The notes: generated from the sequence alone by a model not told the origin. 64,000 bases of DNA from Hericium rajendrae (GCA_033439255.1 CM065880.1:2356001-2420000), one strand, 5' to 3'; positions 1-11,625 are shown, counted from the stretch's first letter. Numbers and translations: made by a program.

Positions 1-1592
1 CAAGCTCTGGAATCGAGTCCAAAAAATTTCAAACTTCGTGTGCACATTATTGATAGTATCAGAAACGATTTCGCACAGCTAGATAGGTAAGAGCTTCCAA
101 AGTGAAGCCTCTGCTACATGAAATTCGAGTTAGGGTTACTGTAGGGTTACAATAAGTCACTCATTGTGGCTCGAATTACTCTCTAAATCGTTCGAAAATT
201 TGTATGTACAATGTACTATATTATAGGTACATAAAACTCGCTCCAATCAGGGAGAATACACTCCAGAAGTCGTGCGGGGTAACACCCCTGCTCCAGCATC
301 GGGCACCTCGGTCTCAGCCGCCGATTCTCGGCAGTTTCCGAGCCGCGTCACAGCACGCGTCACAGCACGTACACGGCCCGCGCCTCTCGCGCCGCTCGGT
401 TTGCGCTCGGTACCCTCTCCGCTCTGCTCCCCGTGCTTCCACCCATTCCCCGCCCTCCCGGACGCCTCTCCACACCCTTCACGGCTTCCAGCAGCCGTCC
501 GCCCTCTTCACGCGCCTCGGACACGCATAGAAGCGCGTACAAGTCGATCAGGACGCGCACGAACACGCGTGCAACGACACAGACATGCGCCCGACACCCG
601 CTGTCTCACACACGCAGCGCAGGCACTCACGGCCACGACGACACACCGCGCGCAGCCGCGCAGCCCCTACACATCACACATTGCGTCCTCGGTGCCCCTG
701 CATGCCGCGCGTCGCGTCCCCGCGGCTCTCAATACCCCTGCACGCGACGCGCAGCACCCCGGCACCGGTACGCAGAGCGCTAGGACGCGGACGAGCACGC
801 GGAGGACGCGCATGGCACGTGGAGGACGCCCACGGCACGCAGAGGATGCGCATGGCATGCAGAGAACGCGCACGGCACGTGGAGGACACGCACGGCCCAT
901 GGCCGACGAGCCACAACCCGCACACCCCAGCAACGACCCGCGTCCCCAGCGATCGCGCCGGGCTCCCAGCACCCGCACCGCACGCTCAGCACCCGCGCCG
1001 CACGCCCAGCACCCGCGCCGCACGCCCATCACCTGCACCGCATGCCCAGCACCCGCACTGCACGCCCAGCACCCCGCGCCGCACACCCATTGCCTACGTG
1101 CAACAACAACGGCGCGCGGGCCCCATCGCTCAGCCCACCCAACGCCCGCGATGCACCCTCGCGATGCAGCAGCGGCGTCGTCGGCAGCGCCAACGGCGCT
1201 GACGACACGCGTCGCGGCAGCAGTGCGGGGAGCGAGCGACGGCGGCGGGGAACGAGCGGCGTGCGACGGGGAACAAGTGGCGAGCATGGTAGCCGAGGTC
1301 GGGCGGGGCGGGCGGCGGCACGTGCGTAGCCGAAGCGGGAAGCGCGCAGGGCGGTGGACGGTGCCGAAGGGAGCCGTTCGAGTAGGTGCGCTAAGCGCAT
1401 AGGGAGTAGTGTACGGCCCAGACAGTGCCCAGACTGTATTATATTTATAATGATTTTTTCGGATTTATAATGAGCAATTTGAATGGTTCAGATTGGGTCC
1501 TGAACCCTCCCTTTTTATTGGTACAGTTTGCAACCCTCCCTCCTGTTATTACTGGTACAGGTTTAAAATGGGTTACAAGGACGCCTCCCGCT
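1..1592. mobile_element. Right part of a GC-rich repeat element (family F, copy 1)
   Basis: This segment is the homologue of about 54089-55833: both begin with caagctctgg, share the block near 240-360 and 54.30-54.44 kb, hold a long GC-rich centre and end with an AT-rich piece containing gttattactggtacagg. Homology stops after ggacgcctcc, which I take as the right end. The left end lies outside the window. The GC-rich core (about 300-1400) is rich in CACGC/GCACGG words and gives long ORFs in several frames with Arg/Pro/Ala/His-biased translations; these look like composition artefacts. No transposase or other recognisable protein is present. The family is unknown to me. Confidence 0.6.
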
Positions 1593-2554
1593 GGGTCTTG
1601 AGGGAGACAGACGTGTAGAGGGGAAAGTGAGTGTCCTACAGCGAAATCCAGGTACACACTGAATTCTACATCGACGATAGAAGGAAGGGTCTCATACCTC
1701 ATGGCCGAGTGCAAACCATGCTGGGGACAAATCTTCAAAGCCAGGATGCAAGGTGCAGACTACCGGATTATGATAAAGGTTTTGAGCATGACGAGTCAGA
1801 GACTTCATGGCTTCGGACCTCGTTCCCTTGGACCTCGAGCCTGCTGCTTGCTTCGCGGACTTGACAATGCCCGATCCTGCTGGTCCTGGATTCGTCGGCC
1901 CATTCTTTCTGTAAATTTCAGTCCAGCTCCTTTGGAAGAGGGGCTCGAGGATCTTTGCAGCATTGAACATGATGGCCTGCACAAGCAATTGATCAACACA
2001 ATGACGGGTGATGTCAAATGCGAGTTGCCACCTGTCGTTCCAGGGACAGCACACCTGGTAGGTACCACACCAGGTGATTGGTGTGTGTATCCGAGACCGT
2101 CATTGGGACATCAATCAGAGGCCACGAGGTATTGTTGGTACCCCAGGTTAGGCCCGGGTAATGCTGGTGTAGGGATGCTTCTGTCGGTGAGTTGAGTTCG
2201 GTGTATTTCTTCGGAATGCGGCTGGCGTAACGCTATGCATCCCAAGTCATCCGGACTGAAGTTACATCAGTTTTCAATCATCTCATTTTCAAATTGATAC
2301 ACATACTACAGTTTAGAAAAGCAGCAACCAACTCCCGGGCAATATAATCCAGCTCGCAGCGCAGGCTGGATGACAGCATCCAGTATGGGATCGGGGAGCC
2401 GCAGTGGTTCCATAAGTTACTATCTTGCCACTATAGTGGTACAGAGATAGTGTCTTTATCCAGTGGGTAGTAACTTTATCAGTACATAGTAACTTTACTA
2501 GAAAAGTAGGTTGAAAGTAACTTTCTTAGTAAGCCTAAGAATAAAAATTTCGGA

Positions 2555-2625
2555 AATTGAGTGTAACAAGGATTGAACCTTGAACCTTATGTTAAGGTAA
2601 CTTTAACCATTACACTAAATGGCCA
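2555..2625 (-). repeat. tRNA-like sequence inside the MITE (minus strand)
   Basis: On the minus strand an A-box-like TAGTGTAATGGTTA (revcomp of about 2604-2617) is followed about 25 bases later by a B-box-like GGTTCAATCC (revcomp of 2570-2579). The anticodon arm does not fold into a proper 5-bp stem with a 7-base loop, so this is a tRNA-derived relic rather than a functional tRNA gene. Confidence 0.5.
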
Positions 2626-2837
2626 TGTTGTTTTGATAAATTTAGTTACTTTTATATCTAATCTGATATAACTTTTTATTAGTTTCAAGACAGAAAATCA
2701 CGTTCCCTGCCAACCTACCAACCCCAACCCAACCACCAACCTCAACCAACCCAACTCAGCCCAACCTCAACTCTAACTCAACCCATCCCAACCTCAACCA
2801 GGTGACCTCAAATAAGGCTTTGTTGAAACATTAATTC

Positions 2838-2915
2838 CTTTGTGGTGTAGTGGTTGATGATATGAAATTCGAAAATATTTTCATTAGGTCATAGGTTCAA
2901 TTCCTGCTATGGCCA
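2838..2915 (+). repeat. tRNA-like sequence inside the MITE (plus strand)
   Basis: GGTGTAGTGGTTG at 2843-2855 resembles an RNA polymerase III A box and GGTTCAATTCC at 2894-2904 a B box. The interval is tRNA-like, but I cannot draw a full cloverleaf. It points opposite to the tRNA-like sequence at 2555-2625 in the same element. Confidence 0.5.
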
Positions 2916-3548
2916 GTATTACTTTTGTTTATTTATTGATAAAGTTACTTTAGTTACTTTATAATAGAACAAAGTTACTATAGTTACTTTGATACTACTA
3001 TTGATAAAGTTACTATTGTACACTTTTAATAGGCAAGATACTACCCACTGGATAAAGACACTATGCTTTACCACTATTAGTGGTGGTATAGTAACTTAAG
3101 TAATCTCTACAGTTGGATCGGGGCAGGATTGGCAAAGTCAACCTTCTGGTGGTTAGCCAAATAGCAATGAAACATGTGTTTCAGATAGATTGAGATTGCT
3201 TCGACTTCGGACATCTCACTTGGGGAATGAGCGGAAATGAGGATCAGCACGGAAAGTAAGGCTGGTTGGTCGTGGTCTTTGATGTGGCAGAGGTTTGTCA
3301 CCAAGCATTCGGCTATCCACATGTGCTTCGGCAGGAGATTGCCGGTGATGGATTCCTCATTCGGCCTGTACAGCATTGGACAAAGATCGGATCATATTGG
3401 TTACCTTTGAAGACCGTATGTCTGAGGACGTACATGAAAAACAAAAAAAAAGCCAGTCCATGTCGTTCCGCTGCACTATAATCCATTTGCTGATCAGTTT
3501 GCCTTCTTCCGCCCCTTCCCTCAGTTCGCCCCTCCTACTTTCAATTTA

Positions 3549-6382
3549 ATGCTGAGAGGTCCCCTTCCACAGAAAAAGTCCAAGTCTGTCAAGACTGATC
3601 TGTCGGAGGACGAGATTGACTTTCTCAAAACACAGTTGAAGGCCTTTAAGGAGACCGGGAAGGCTGGACGACGTCGTATCATTACGGACCTCAAGGCACC
3701 TGGTGGTCAATTCTTTGGCCGTTTTTCATACAGGGGTCTTGAGTTGACCAGGGTCCAGCAGGTATGCCTGCATCTGTTGATGAGCTGTTGCTGCTAACTC
3801 ACTTTCACTATATAGTTGATACACGAGTGGCTGCTAAAACATGGCAGGCACCGGCTTCGGAAGGCGGACTCATTTAAGTATGTCCAAACATGGACACTCA
3901 AGGCCGTAGTCCAGCACATGGAACGCGATGCCATCATGGAGCATGCCAAAGTACTATCTGGTGGTGCGCAGCCTGGAAGCAAAGCCCACATTGCGATCTA
4001 CTCCCGGGCAGTGAGTCAGGTGATGAACAACCTTACTCCGGACAAGATGACCCAATATGAGGAGTATGCTGCATTGTGGACAAAGATGGAGGCTCCTCCT
4101 GATGTGCAGGCCAGGTCCGTACTGTTGCTGTATGTCCAGTATCTGTCCTCATGTCGTCTCTATGCAGACAAGCATCTAAGCATGCTGGCGAGTACACCAA
4201 GTCGTTCGCCACACAAATGCGGTCACATCTTGGGATGTCCGTAGTGGTCCTGGGGACATGGCTAGACGAAGAGGGGACGGCGGTGGTCCAGAAGTATGAT
4301 CTAACCTTTTCCATAGTCGAGTGATATTGAATGAATCCAGGTTCGATTACAACGGTGACCTCGGACGGCCAACCCTCGCAGAAGCAGTGAAGGACTGGGA
4401 TGAGCAGCCAATGATGTCGGCCTGGACATCCTATGCCGAAGCTCTATATGGTATGCAGAATTTCATGCTTTGGTCTGCGGTGCTGACTCCAGAAGGTCCC
4501 GGGGATGATTCCAATGAACTGGGCCATGCAGTCAAGAAGTCCAGGAAACCAACTCTACAGTTGATCTACAATCCAAACGGAGGTGTTACAATACCTGCAG
4601 ATTTCGAAGAATACACGCCAGATTTGTTGATATTGCTGATAAGGGAGTTTCTAACCTTTCATTACGGTGTGTATTTTCTGTGATGAACATGCTTGGCCCG
4701 GCTAATGCATTAATTCATCAGCACGCGCCAATCCGAAGGCATCGGCAATTCCCTGGGCGAAGATAAAAGCTGATGGCTTCGAGAACTACATTGACCCGAT
4801 GTACCTTCCTACGGGATACGTTTGGGAAGATCCATCATGCATTAATAAGCAGGAACTCAAACCCATCATCGAATTCTGGCAGAACTGGGAGTCCGATGGC
4901 CTCACTGTATTAGAGTTCAAGGCGGTCGTCGTGAAGGGCGAGTGGACCCCTGTGATGGAGATTCCATCGGACAGCGAGGGCAACACCGGGGGAGGAAAGA
5001 CTGTCCGGATTCGTCGATGGAAGGAAATTCAAGCGCGGTTTGCAGACCGGGATGTGCCCAACCCTCAGGATGTCTCGGATGCGGAAGCTGAGAAGGATGT
5101 CGAGATGGTTGGCATTCCCTCGGGTCGCAAAAATGCTCGGACAAAGGATCATAATGGTTACGACGAACATGGAGAGTTTTTCGACCTGGGCTCTTTTGGA
5201 TCTGAAGAGGAGGATGTGGATGATGTCGAAGACGTTACGCCATTGGAAACCAGTCTACGAGTGACAAATGCTGGGAAAGCTAAGGCTTTGCAACAGCTTA
5301 GGGAACGGCGTGCGGGGACCATGCCTTCGAACAATAAGTCCAAAAACAAGGCTCGGATTGATCCACAAGTCGGTCTGGACTCAGATGGCAGTCCGCTGAA
5401 AACACCAGGAAACTCAGCAAAAAATGAAAAAGCCAAGTTTGCCTTCCTCAGCGGTCTTTCTGGACTGCAGTTGTATCAAGACCTCGTGCTGGAGATCTCA
5501 TTGTGCAGGGTACGCTGTCCCAAAATATATGTCATGTTGGTTATTTGATCATACCTTCAGCAGGGACATCGCACTACAGCAGACCCAGACCATCCTGACT
5601 GGGCTACATTTGACTATCCAAGGCCATGGTTGCCACGCCGTGTTCATGCCAATGTGAATCCCAAGTCTGAGATACAGTGGCTATTGGACCCCAAGACGCC
5701 TTGGCGTAATTGCGATGGAGACATCTTGAGCAAACCAGCACTGATGGAGGTGGCCTTGGCGTATGGGCAACTGCTCCGGGATCTTGAAACTGCACAGATG
5801 GGTGCATCGGACTCTGATGATGAAAGTTGGCCTGATGCAGGGGTCCCGGACTATGTTCAGAACTCTACAATTCCGTTCCGTTACCTCGGAAAGTATGTTG
5901 AACCGCAATGCATTACCATGAAGGAGGATCTAGAGAATGCTCGCACAGCATACTCTGAAACCACTGGAAAGAATATGTTGCCTGCAGCTGCACCATCTGC
6001 TGGTCCCAGCAAGAGAATTCGCAAACAGGCTCTGCCTGCTCGGGCTCAGATCGAGAAGAGGGGAAAGGTACAATCACCATCGGATGCCCCAGCTGCACCT
6101 GAGAAGCAAAAGTCACAGCATCAGTCGTCCCGGGCTGCACCCCCTCCAGCCGCCTTGTCTGAAGCCCTGCTTGGCTCTCCCAGCAAGCGGAGCGGCCGCA
6201 CATGGGTGCCCACTAAGAAGATGGCAATGTGAGTATGCCATGTCATTGACTGGTGGAAATTCGAAAATCATTGTTGTCGTAGGATCATTCCAGAGCAGAC
6301 AGCCCAACGGGAAAAGAATGCCGCTGCTTACAAGAAGAGACAGGAGACTGCGGAGAAAAAGAAGGCTGCTGCACGTCGGTGA
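3549..6382 (+). CDS. Hypothetical protein, six exons, probably disabled by an 8-bp duplication
   Basis: Exons: 3549-3761, 3816-4293, 4317-4666, 4722-5509, 5561-6228, 6283-6382. Four introns are normal (51-55 nt, GT..AG). The fifth, 4294-4316, would be only 23 nt but has GTATGA, CTAAC and ATAG and is needed to keep frame. In exon 2 (about 4168-4183) AAGCAT occurs twice, separated by CT, adding 8 bases and shifting the frame; the protein is otherwise consistent before (LYADKH) and after (GEYTKSFATQMRSHLG). Without those 8 bases the exons sum to 863 codons. The product is hydrophilic, with acidic low-complexity stretches in the middle and a Lys/Ala-rich C-terminus (SKRSGRTWVPTKKM...KKRQETAEKKKAAARR). 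No known domain is recognised; it has the look of the lineage-specific hypothetical proteins common in Agaricomycetes. It is divergent from the broken gene to its left. Confidence 0.6.
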
Positions 6383-6649
6383 GCCTTCTGATCCAAGAGC
6401 CAGGTTTTGGTGCCCTTGGACAATGTCTGCTGCATTTCTGTGAACTGCATGGGCAACCGGTCTGCGATGATGTGCTATTTGTTCCTACGGCATAGGCTTA
6501 GAGTACTTTCGAATAACACAGTCATGAGAGTACAATGCACTGGTATTGATTCGCTTGCTCCGCATCACTCTGCTCTGAGTTCCAGGACATGTCAGTGTTC
6601 ATGACAATGAGATGGTCGATGGCCATACCAAAGCCGCAGCCCGCGGCTT
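6383..6649. other. Spacer after the six-exon gene
   Basis: Presumed 3' UTR and spacer. No ORF or repeat is recognised. The adjoining LINE 3' end starts at a GAAG-rich tract near 6657. Confidence 0.4.
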
Positions 6650-8122
6650 GAGTGATGAAGGAAGGAAGAAAGGAAGGTTTATTCCGCAGTGGTCCCATTC
6701 CGGAACAGAGCGGTGTTCATACTACATAGTCAGGCACAAACTACGCTATGTACACTCAAGTCATGTAACTACTCCGATCGCTGTCAAGGATGACGCACAT
6801 AGACGACAAAGTAGAAAAGACAAACACACAGAATTGAACAGAGAGAGCAGTGTAGCGGGTGAACTGATGAAAAACCCACACCAGGAAAATCTCTTTTTGA
6901 GGGAAAAACCTGTGTGTGGGTAAACCAGGCTGCCACAAGACACATGAATCATGACCCGATGAAAGATCCATGCAAAGGAAAACCTCAGATGAGACCAAAA
7001 CCGACGCCATGGCAAAACTGGGTCAGTACCGAGCGGGGATGAGCCCGCGGCAGGAAAACCTCCCGCGAGGGTAAACCCATGCGCGCGAGAACCTCGTGGC
7101 TATGAGACCGGGTCAATCCTAGACAACGTCCCATAGAGACATGACAAGAGTGTGAGGGACCGGCCAGCACATGAGCAAACAGAGACATACCACATGCGAA
7201 ACTTGTGCAGAAGGATGAATGAACACGGGCGAGGCAGCAAAGACCTCGAGCACATCGAAGGTGAACTTCGCAAGCATGTCGAGGATGCCCCGCTCGTGCA
7301 CAAGGCTCTTCGTGATCGAGCGTGTATCGTGAGACCCGAACAGCATACGAGAGCACGTTGGACCCAGGAACTGAGAGGCACGTTCGAGGAAGGAAGTGCG
7401 GAGGGAGCAAAGTGACGGGTGAGCACAGCATTCCAACAAGGCATGTTCGGGGGATTCTACAGCTGCTTTACAGAAGCGACAAAGGCGTCAGCATCGCAGG
7501 ATGCGAGGCTGATGTGCAGAAGGACGGTGCAGGTCCTTGCAAGCCAGATGGTGGTCGGTGAAGAGGAGGCGTGTGAGGGCTAGTCGGTGTGGTGGGATTC
7601 GGACCTGGAGATAAGGCCTGAAATGGAAAACCGGCTGGCTGGGCAACTCACCGTGATGTACAATCTCCGTCCGTCCATTCAAAAGCGTCGCACGAGGGGA
7701 AGCATTGATGACAGCAGACCAATGTGTGCGCATGGAAGCGGTAACACATGCGAGAATGTCTGGTATTTGCTTTGCTGTCAATAACGGACAGCATGATGTG
7801 TACCGGGAGAGGCAGAGTGTGCAGGACATAAATAACGTCTGAAGCCCATCCGGGCATGCCATCAGCCGCCAAGTGGAGAAATGCGCGGAATGCATGGCAT
7901 ACGAGGCAGTCCAGCGGCTGCAGCGAGGCGTAGTGAACGAATGGGAGGAGGAGGAGTTGCACGCGGCGATAGTGCAGCGGTTCCAAACTTGTCTCGGTAT
8001 AGAACCGGGCGGAGAGACCTAATAAGCGGCGAAAAAATGCATGCTGAACATGCTCCAAAGATGCGAGCAAGGTTGTCTGCCTCGTGTCATCTACGTCATG
8101 CTTATTCGCCATGTATAGGCTA
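6650..8122 (-). mobile_element. 5'-truncated LINE (Tad1-like non-LTR retrotransposon), decayed
   Basis: Minus-strand frames carry the end of a LINE polymerase ORF. At 8112-7648 are LEHVQHAFFRRLLGL, PLHYRRVQLLLLPFVHY and LHLAADGMPGW. At 7895-7488 are RLALTRLLFTDHHLA and LHRPSAHQPRILR. At 7439-7119 are LLECCAHPSLCSLRTSFL and LAKFTFDVLEVFAASPVF. These match the thumb and C-terminal region of Tad-like LINEs of mushrooms as I know them. The coding sequence shifts frame at least twice and the whole catalytic 5' part is missing. The 3' UTR runs to about 6650, with AATAAA on the minus strand (about 6677) and a short CTTCC-rich tail. No full target duplication was found. Confidence 0.7.
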
Positions 8123-8258
8123 GAATTGGTCTATGTGGCGCTTGTTCGCCGTGCATTTAGGCGACAACTGTTCTATGTGGTGCTTGTTTGCTGTGTATAG
8201 GCGACAACTGTTCTATGTGGTGCTTGTTCGCCGTGTGTAGGCAACAACTGTTCATGTG
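8119..8258. repeat. Tandem repeat, about 49-bp unit, three copies
   Basis: Three consecutive units share the pattern ggTCTATGTGGYGCTTGTTYGCYGTG..TAGGCRACAACTGTTC with few changes. The array lies between the truncated 5' edge of the LINE and the promoter of the next gene, and its left end slightly overlaps the LINE edge. Confidence 0.75.
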
Positions 8259-8432
8259 TTCTTGCTCAGGACAACTGGTCCCATGTAGACGTTTCACGTT
8301 GAAGATCATTGCCGTCTGAGCTGTTGGTCCGGGTGGATTTCCAACACCTTTGCACCCTTCTTCCTGCAAGCTGCAGACGGACATTCCGGGTGTCGACCTC
8401 AAGTCATTTCGCAGTCGCCTGCTCGTGAGTAG

Positions 8433-8440
8433 TATAAATA
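8433..8440 (+). promoter_or_regulatory. TATA box of the two-exon gene
   Basis: TATAAATA lies about 90 bp upstream of the ATG at 8528 and is followed by a pyrimidine-rich leader, the usual arrangement in fungal promoters. Confidence 0.55.
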
Positions 8441-8527
8441 TGTCCCTGTTCCTCCTCTTTCTCTTCACTGCTATCTCTTCCACCTGCTGCTTCCCGTCTC
8501 CCAACCCACTCGCTCTTCGTGCTGATC

Positions 8528-9384
8528 ATGCCTTCTCTTTCTCCCTTTTCCTCACCATCTGCAACTGCCCACACTGCTCACACTGGGATCCGATGTTCAC
8601 CTTCATTCGAGCGGATGCGCGAGCAACTTTCTCAGATGGAACAAGCAGTTGCCATCGCCTCTCGCCAAGTACACCGTCTTCGCGAACAGTGTGACGAAAT
8701 GAAAGAAATCCTTGGCACTGTCATCCACAACTTCTACGATGCGCAAGACAGGATTGACATCCTCCATCTTCTCATCCGTGACCGACGTCATGGCCTAGCT
8801 CAGAATTCCGGTCAGTCTCTCCTCTGCATTTCCCTTCCCTTACCATGTTCAACCACCCCCCTCCAGACCTCCCTTGTCACAACATGCCTCCGGGAACCCC
8901 GTCCGCCCGATCCTTTCCACCACAAGACCGCGTGGAATATTGGTTATACCTCTACACAACGTATCTGCATCTCGCACCGGCTGGCATTTCTGGTCTCGAT
9001 AATACCGTAACACCGCATCTCGTTCGCGCATGGCGATTTGGCATAGAGACGGGGCCGGATGAGGGGGACGAAGGGGATGGGGTGCTCGAGATGATTTGGA
9101 TGATGGAGCTGGCCAGCATTTTCTCAGTCGCTGGGTTATTCGCCCAGATCGAAGTTGCAATGACTCATCCGCGACCGCGGTCTGACTTTGGCTTTCCCCG
9201 TCCTTATCCCAGGGACTGTGGTCACATCACCCCTCCCCAAGTCGTTGACCACCTACTTCGATGTGGCATCAACGACAACCTCATTGCTGGTCTCGAGGAG
9301 ATATTCATTTCCCGAGCGAGATCCTTTCCAACTGAGCCCACGACAATCCCGCCGGATGCACCAGATGCCGAGGATGTCATGTAG
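8528..9384 (+). CDS. Hypothetical two-exon protein with N-terminal coiled coil
   Basis: Exon 1 is 8528-8810, intron 8811-8866 (56 nt, GTCAGT...CTCCAG), exon 2 8867-9384; the frame is continuous and gives 266 residues. Residues about 20-75 are a heptad-rich helix (REQLSQMEQAVAIASRQVHR, LREQCDEMKEILGTVI), so a coiled coil is likely. The second exon is acidic to neutral, with VEYWLYLYTTYLHLAPAG and a helical segment around MIWMMELASIFSVAGLFAQI. I recognise no family. The ATG at 8528 was chosen because it is the first ATG downstream of the TATA box in this frame. It lies upstream of, and in the same orientation as, the F-box gene. Confidence 0.65.
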
Positions 9385-9705
9385 GGTCCATCCATCACGG
9401 CGCAGGCTCCACGTGGCTTTCAGAGGATCCTCATTATTAGATACGCGTCGTGTTTTGATGCACGCCTTGTTTTGATGCCCGCCTGTTTGCTTGTTATTGA
9501 TTCTCTAGGTCCGCAACTGTCAGCCCTGTCATGTCGATGTAACGTAGTGTGACTGTTATTCTCCCTTGTGTGTAAGCCGGACACTTCGTGTACTTAGTCC
9601 TCCTCCACTCAATTCCCATTTCTCTCTTCGTTACCAAATATCTGTGCGTTGAAAAGAACACCATGTCTGACGGTACAATGCAAGTCTGCTCTCGATCCGT
9701 TGTCC

Positions 9706-11625
9706 ATGAATGGTAGTGTCTCACATCCCTGTTACAGGATCCCCACGCACACCGACCCGCATGATATCGAGCGAGAGCGACGTCGGCTGGACAAATTAAT
9801 AAAAAATGTAGATGGAGAGCTCGTTGCTGTCTGTGCCTGTGGCAACGACCCGCATGGCATGGGGGACGTCATCCGAAGACTGAGGATGGACCGCACTGCC
9901 ATCTGCACCAAGCAAAATACACTATCACCTCTTGCCTGCATCCCCATTGAATTGCAAAATCGTATCTTGCACTTCTGCACTGCTAACGAGCCAGCATCCA
10001 TGAAAGGCCTGGGGTGGCTTCACATCACGCATACCTGCACCTTTCTCCGAGTCGCCGCATTACAGGATGGCAGCCTGTGGACAAATATTTGCACGGGATT
10101 ATCTCAGCCCTGGAGAAAAGCCCTGGTGGAACGCTCCCACTCACTGCCCCTGTCCTACAGGGATGTATATTGGAGGCATAACATCCCCACCCCGCATACT
10201 GTTGCACTCCTGGCGCAATGCATGCGTTGCATCCGCCATCTTTCCCTTGTCAACTTTATCTCAGGTTCCTTCAACCTGATTCGATCCCTGGTCCATCCGG
10301 CGCCGATCTTGGAATCGGTATTTCTTGCAGTCCGGTTACGGAGCGGCCGTGTGGGTATCCTCCCCGCAGACCTCTTTGAAGAGCAAGCACCTTCGCTCCG
10401 CATGATGACGCTACATTACCTTGTCCCGACATGGTCCGCATCATTCATGCGCAACCTCACCAAATTGCACATAAATAATCACTTCACGTCAATTTCCGAC
10501 GTTATGAACATTGATTCTGAACATGATGGCATTCCCTACGCTGAATCCGAGCATGAGCCACCCCCTGCTGCTGGTCCATCCCTCGAGAAGGCCTTTCTCG
10601 ATCTCATCCTTGCTTTATCGCAAATGTGTGCACTAGAGACATTGTTCATGTCTCACTGCTTCCCTTCCCAGCCTGACCCCCCTCTGGACGTGCCCATGGT
10701 CCAACTGACTCATCTCCGTCACTTCACATGTGAATCAAATTCATTCCTCCACATCGGCAATGTCATCCAGCATGTCCGCATACCTCCCTTATGCGATGTC
10801 TTCATCCTAGGCTATGCCCCTGAGGTGGACGATTTTTCCACCGTGACCCATTTTCTCAATAACCATGTTGCACCTTATCCTATGATGATGTGAGTCAAGC
10901 CTGTCTCGTCATCTGAGTCCTGGGACCTGTCTTTCTGGGCTGATGTCCCTCTCCCTCAAGACACGGACTATCCCCCTGACAGTGCAGATATCCCGTGCGC
11001 ACGTGTGGTCGCCCATGTCGCCCGCGGGAGGTCTGAGGGAGTATTGCACAGGCACCTCCTCGAGCCCTTGGACCATTGTCCAAGCCCAGAGACTAAGGTC
11101 TCCATCCGACACCTGATCATGGAGTCCGGCAAGGATCACGGTTTAAACTGGGCCCGCAAGTCCGGCCATGAGAACCTGCGGTCGAGCAACTGGATCTCCC
11201 ATTTTGCCAGTTACACCAATATTCACACTGTATCCGTCAAGGGCGACGTTGGCCGCACATTATGCATGGCACTTGCTGCCCCCTGCTCGTACATGCCGAA
11301 GCTAGAGCACGATGAAGTCCAAGAAACGATACCCCTGGACTTCCCGCATCTCTTCAGAAATGTCACCCAAATCCATTTTTCAGAAGTGGATTTTGACACT
11401 GAGCATCCGAGGATTGAAAACCGTGAATTCTTTGCCCCTCGTCCTTCTTACGCTGTTGGCTACATTCTCAAGCAATCCCTGGCCTATCACCATGCAGCGC
11501 TTGGGACATGGCTCACTCTCGTTATGCAGAACTGTGCAATCACAGTCAGCCAGGTGGAGGCCTTGCGAACCCTTGCGGATGTGGAATGGGACTCTGTGCA
11601 GTCTCCGTTGACAGCAGAGGATTAG
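9706..11625 (+). CDS. F-box protein with leucine-rich C-terminal part
   Basis: The product would be a substrate adaptor of an SCF ubiquitin ligase. Residues about 76-120 read LACIPIELQNRILHFC...LGWLHITHTCTFLRVAAL..SLWTNI, the pattern of the very large mushroom F-box family (IPxEL core, then W, HVC-like and LW positions). The N-terminus is a charged helix (DIERERRRLDKLIKNVDGEL). The rest has irregular leucine-rich strands (SLRMMTLHYLVPTWSASFM, ALETLFMSHC). A TGA at 10891 in the otherwise open frame lies exactly in GTGAGT; a 93-nt intron 10890-10982 (ending CCTGACAG) removes it in frame and gives 608 residues. An alternative start is the well-placed ATG at 9663 (context CACCATG), which needs a 25-nt intron, 9713-9737. 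Without the intron at 10890 the gene would be a nonsense allele. Confidence 0.75.

Larger units (their letters stand above)
2397..3114. mobile_element. 718-bp MITE with 9-bp target duplication (Mutator-like)
   Basis: The flanks carry identical GGATCGGGG at 2388-2396 and 3115-3123. Skipping the insert and one duplicate restores the reading frame of the minus-strand host gene, which confirms the boundaries. The ends form a long imperfect inverted repeat: AGCCGCAGTGGTTCCATAAG against AACTGTAGAGATTACTTAAG, then AGTTACTAT and the inner block ATAGTGTCTTTATCCAGTGG on both arms. A 9-bp duplication with long inverted ends fits non-autonomous Mutator-like elements, although the superfamily is inferred only from those features. 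There is no coding capacity. Two tRNA-like sequences lie inside in opposite orientations. Confidence 0.75.
1692..3376 (-). pseudogene. Host gene remnant, possible TET/JBP-like dioxygenase family, split by a MITE
   Basis: Reading on the minus strand, coding segments are 3376-3124, then (after the 718-bp insertion at 2397-3114) about 2387-2307, 2255-2032 and 1976-1692. The insertion sits between NPAPI and PYWML, and the frame resumes exactly when one copy of the 9-bp duplication is skipped. Two clean introns follow: 2306-2256 (51 nt, GTATGT, branch CTGAT, CAG) and 2031-1977 (55 nt). Exons carry WPLIDVP, LVWYLPGVLSLERQ and SPAWFALGHEV. From memory these resemble N-terminal parts of the Agaricomycete proteins annotated as JBP1/TET 2OG-Fe(II) oxygenases, but the metal-binding region is not in the surviving piece, so this is tentative. 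An in-frame TAG (plus positions 2233-2235) and the insertion make it a pseudogene. The 5' end is unclear. Confidence 0.5.

Noticed and set aside
272-1402. 376-codon open frame and overlapping frames on both strands
   Set aside because: Arg/Pro/Ala/His-biased low-complexity translation in a GC-rich repeat; the homologous stretch at 54.4-55.6 kb does not keep a frame.
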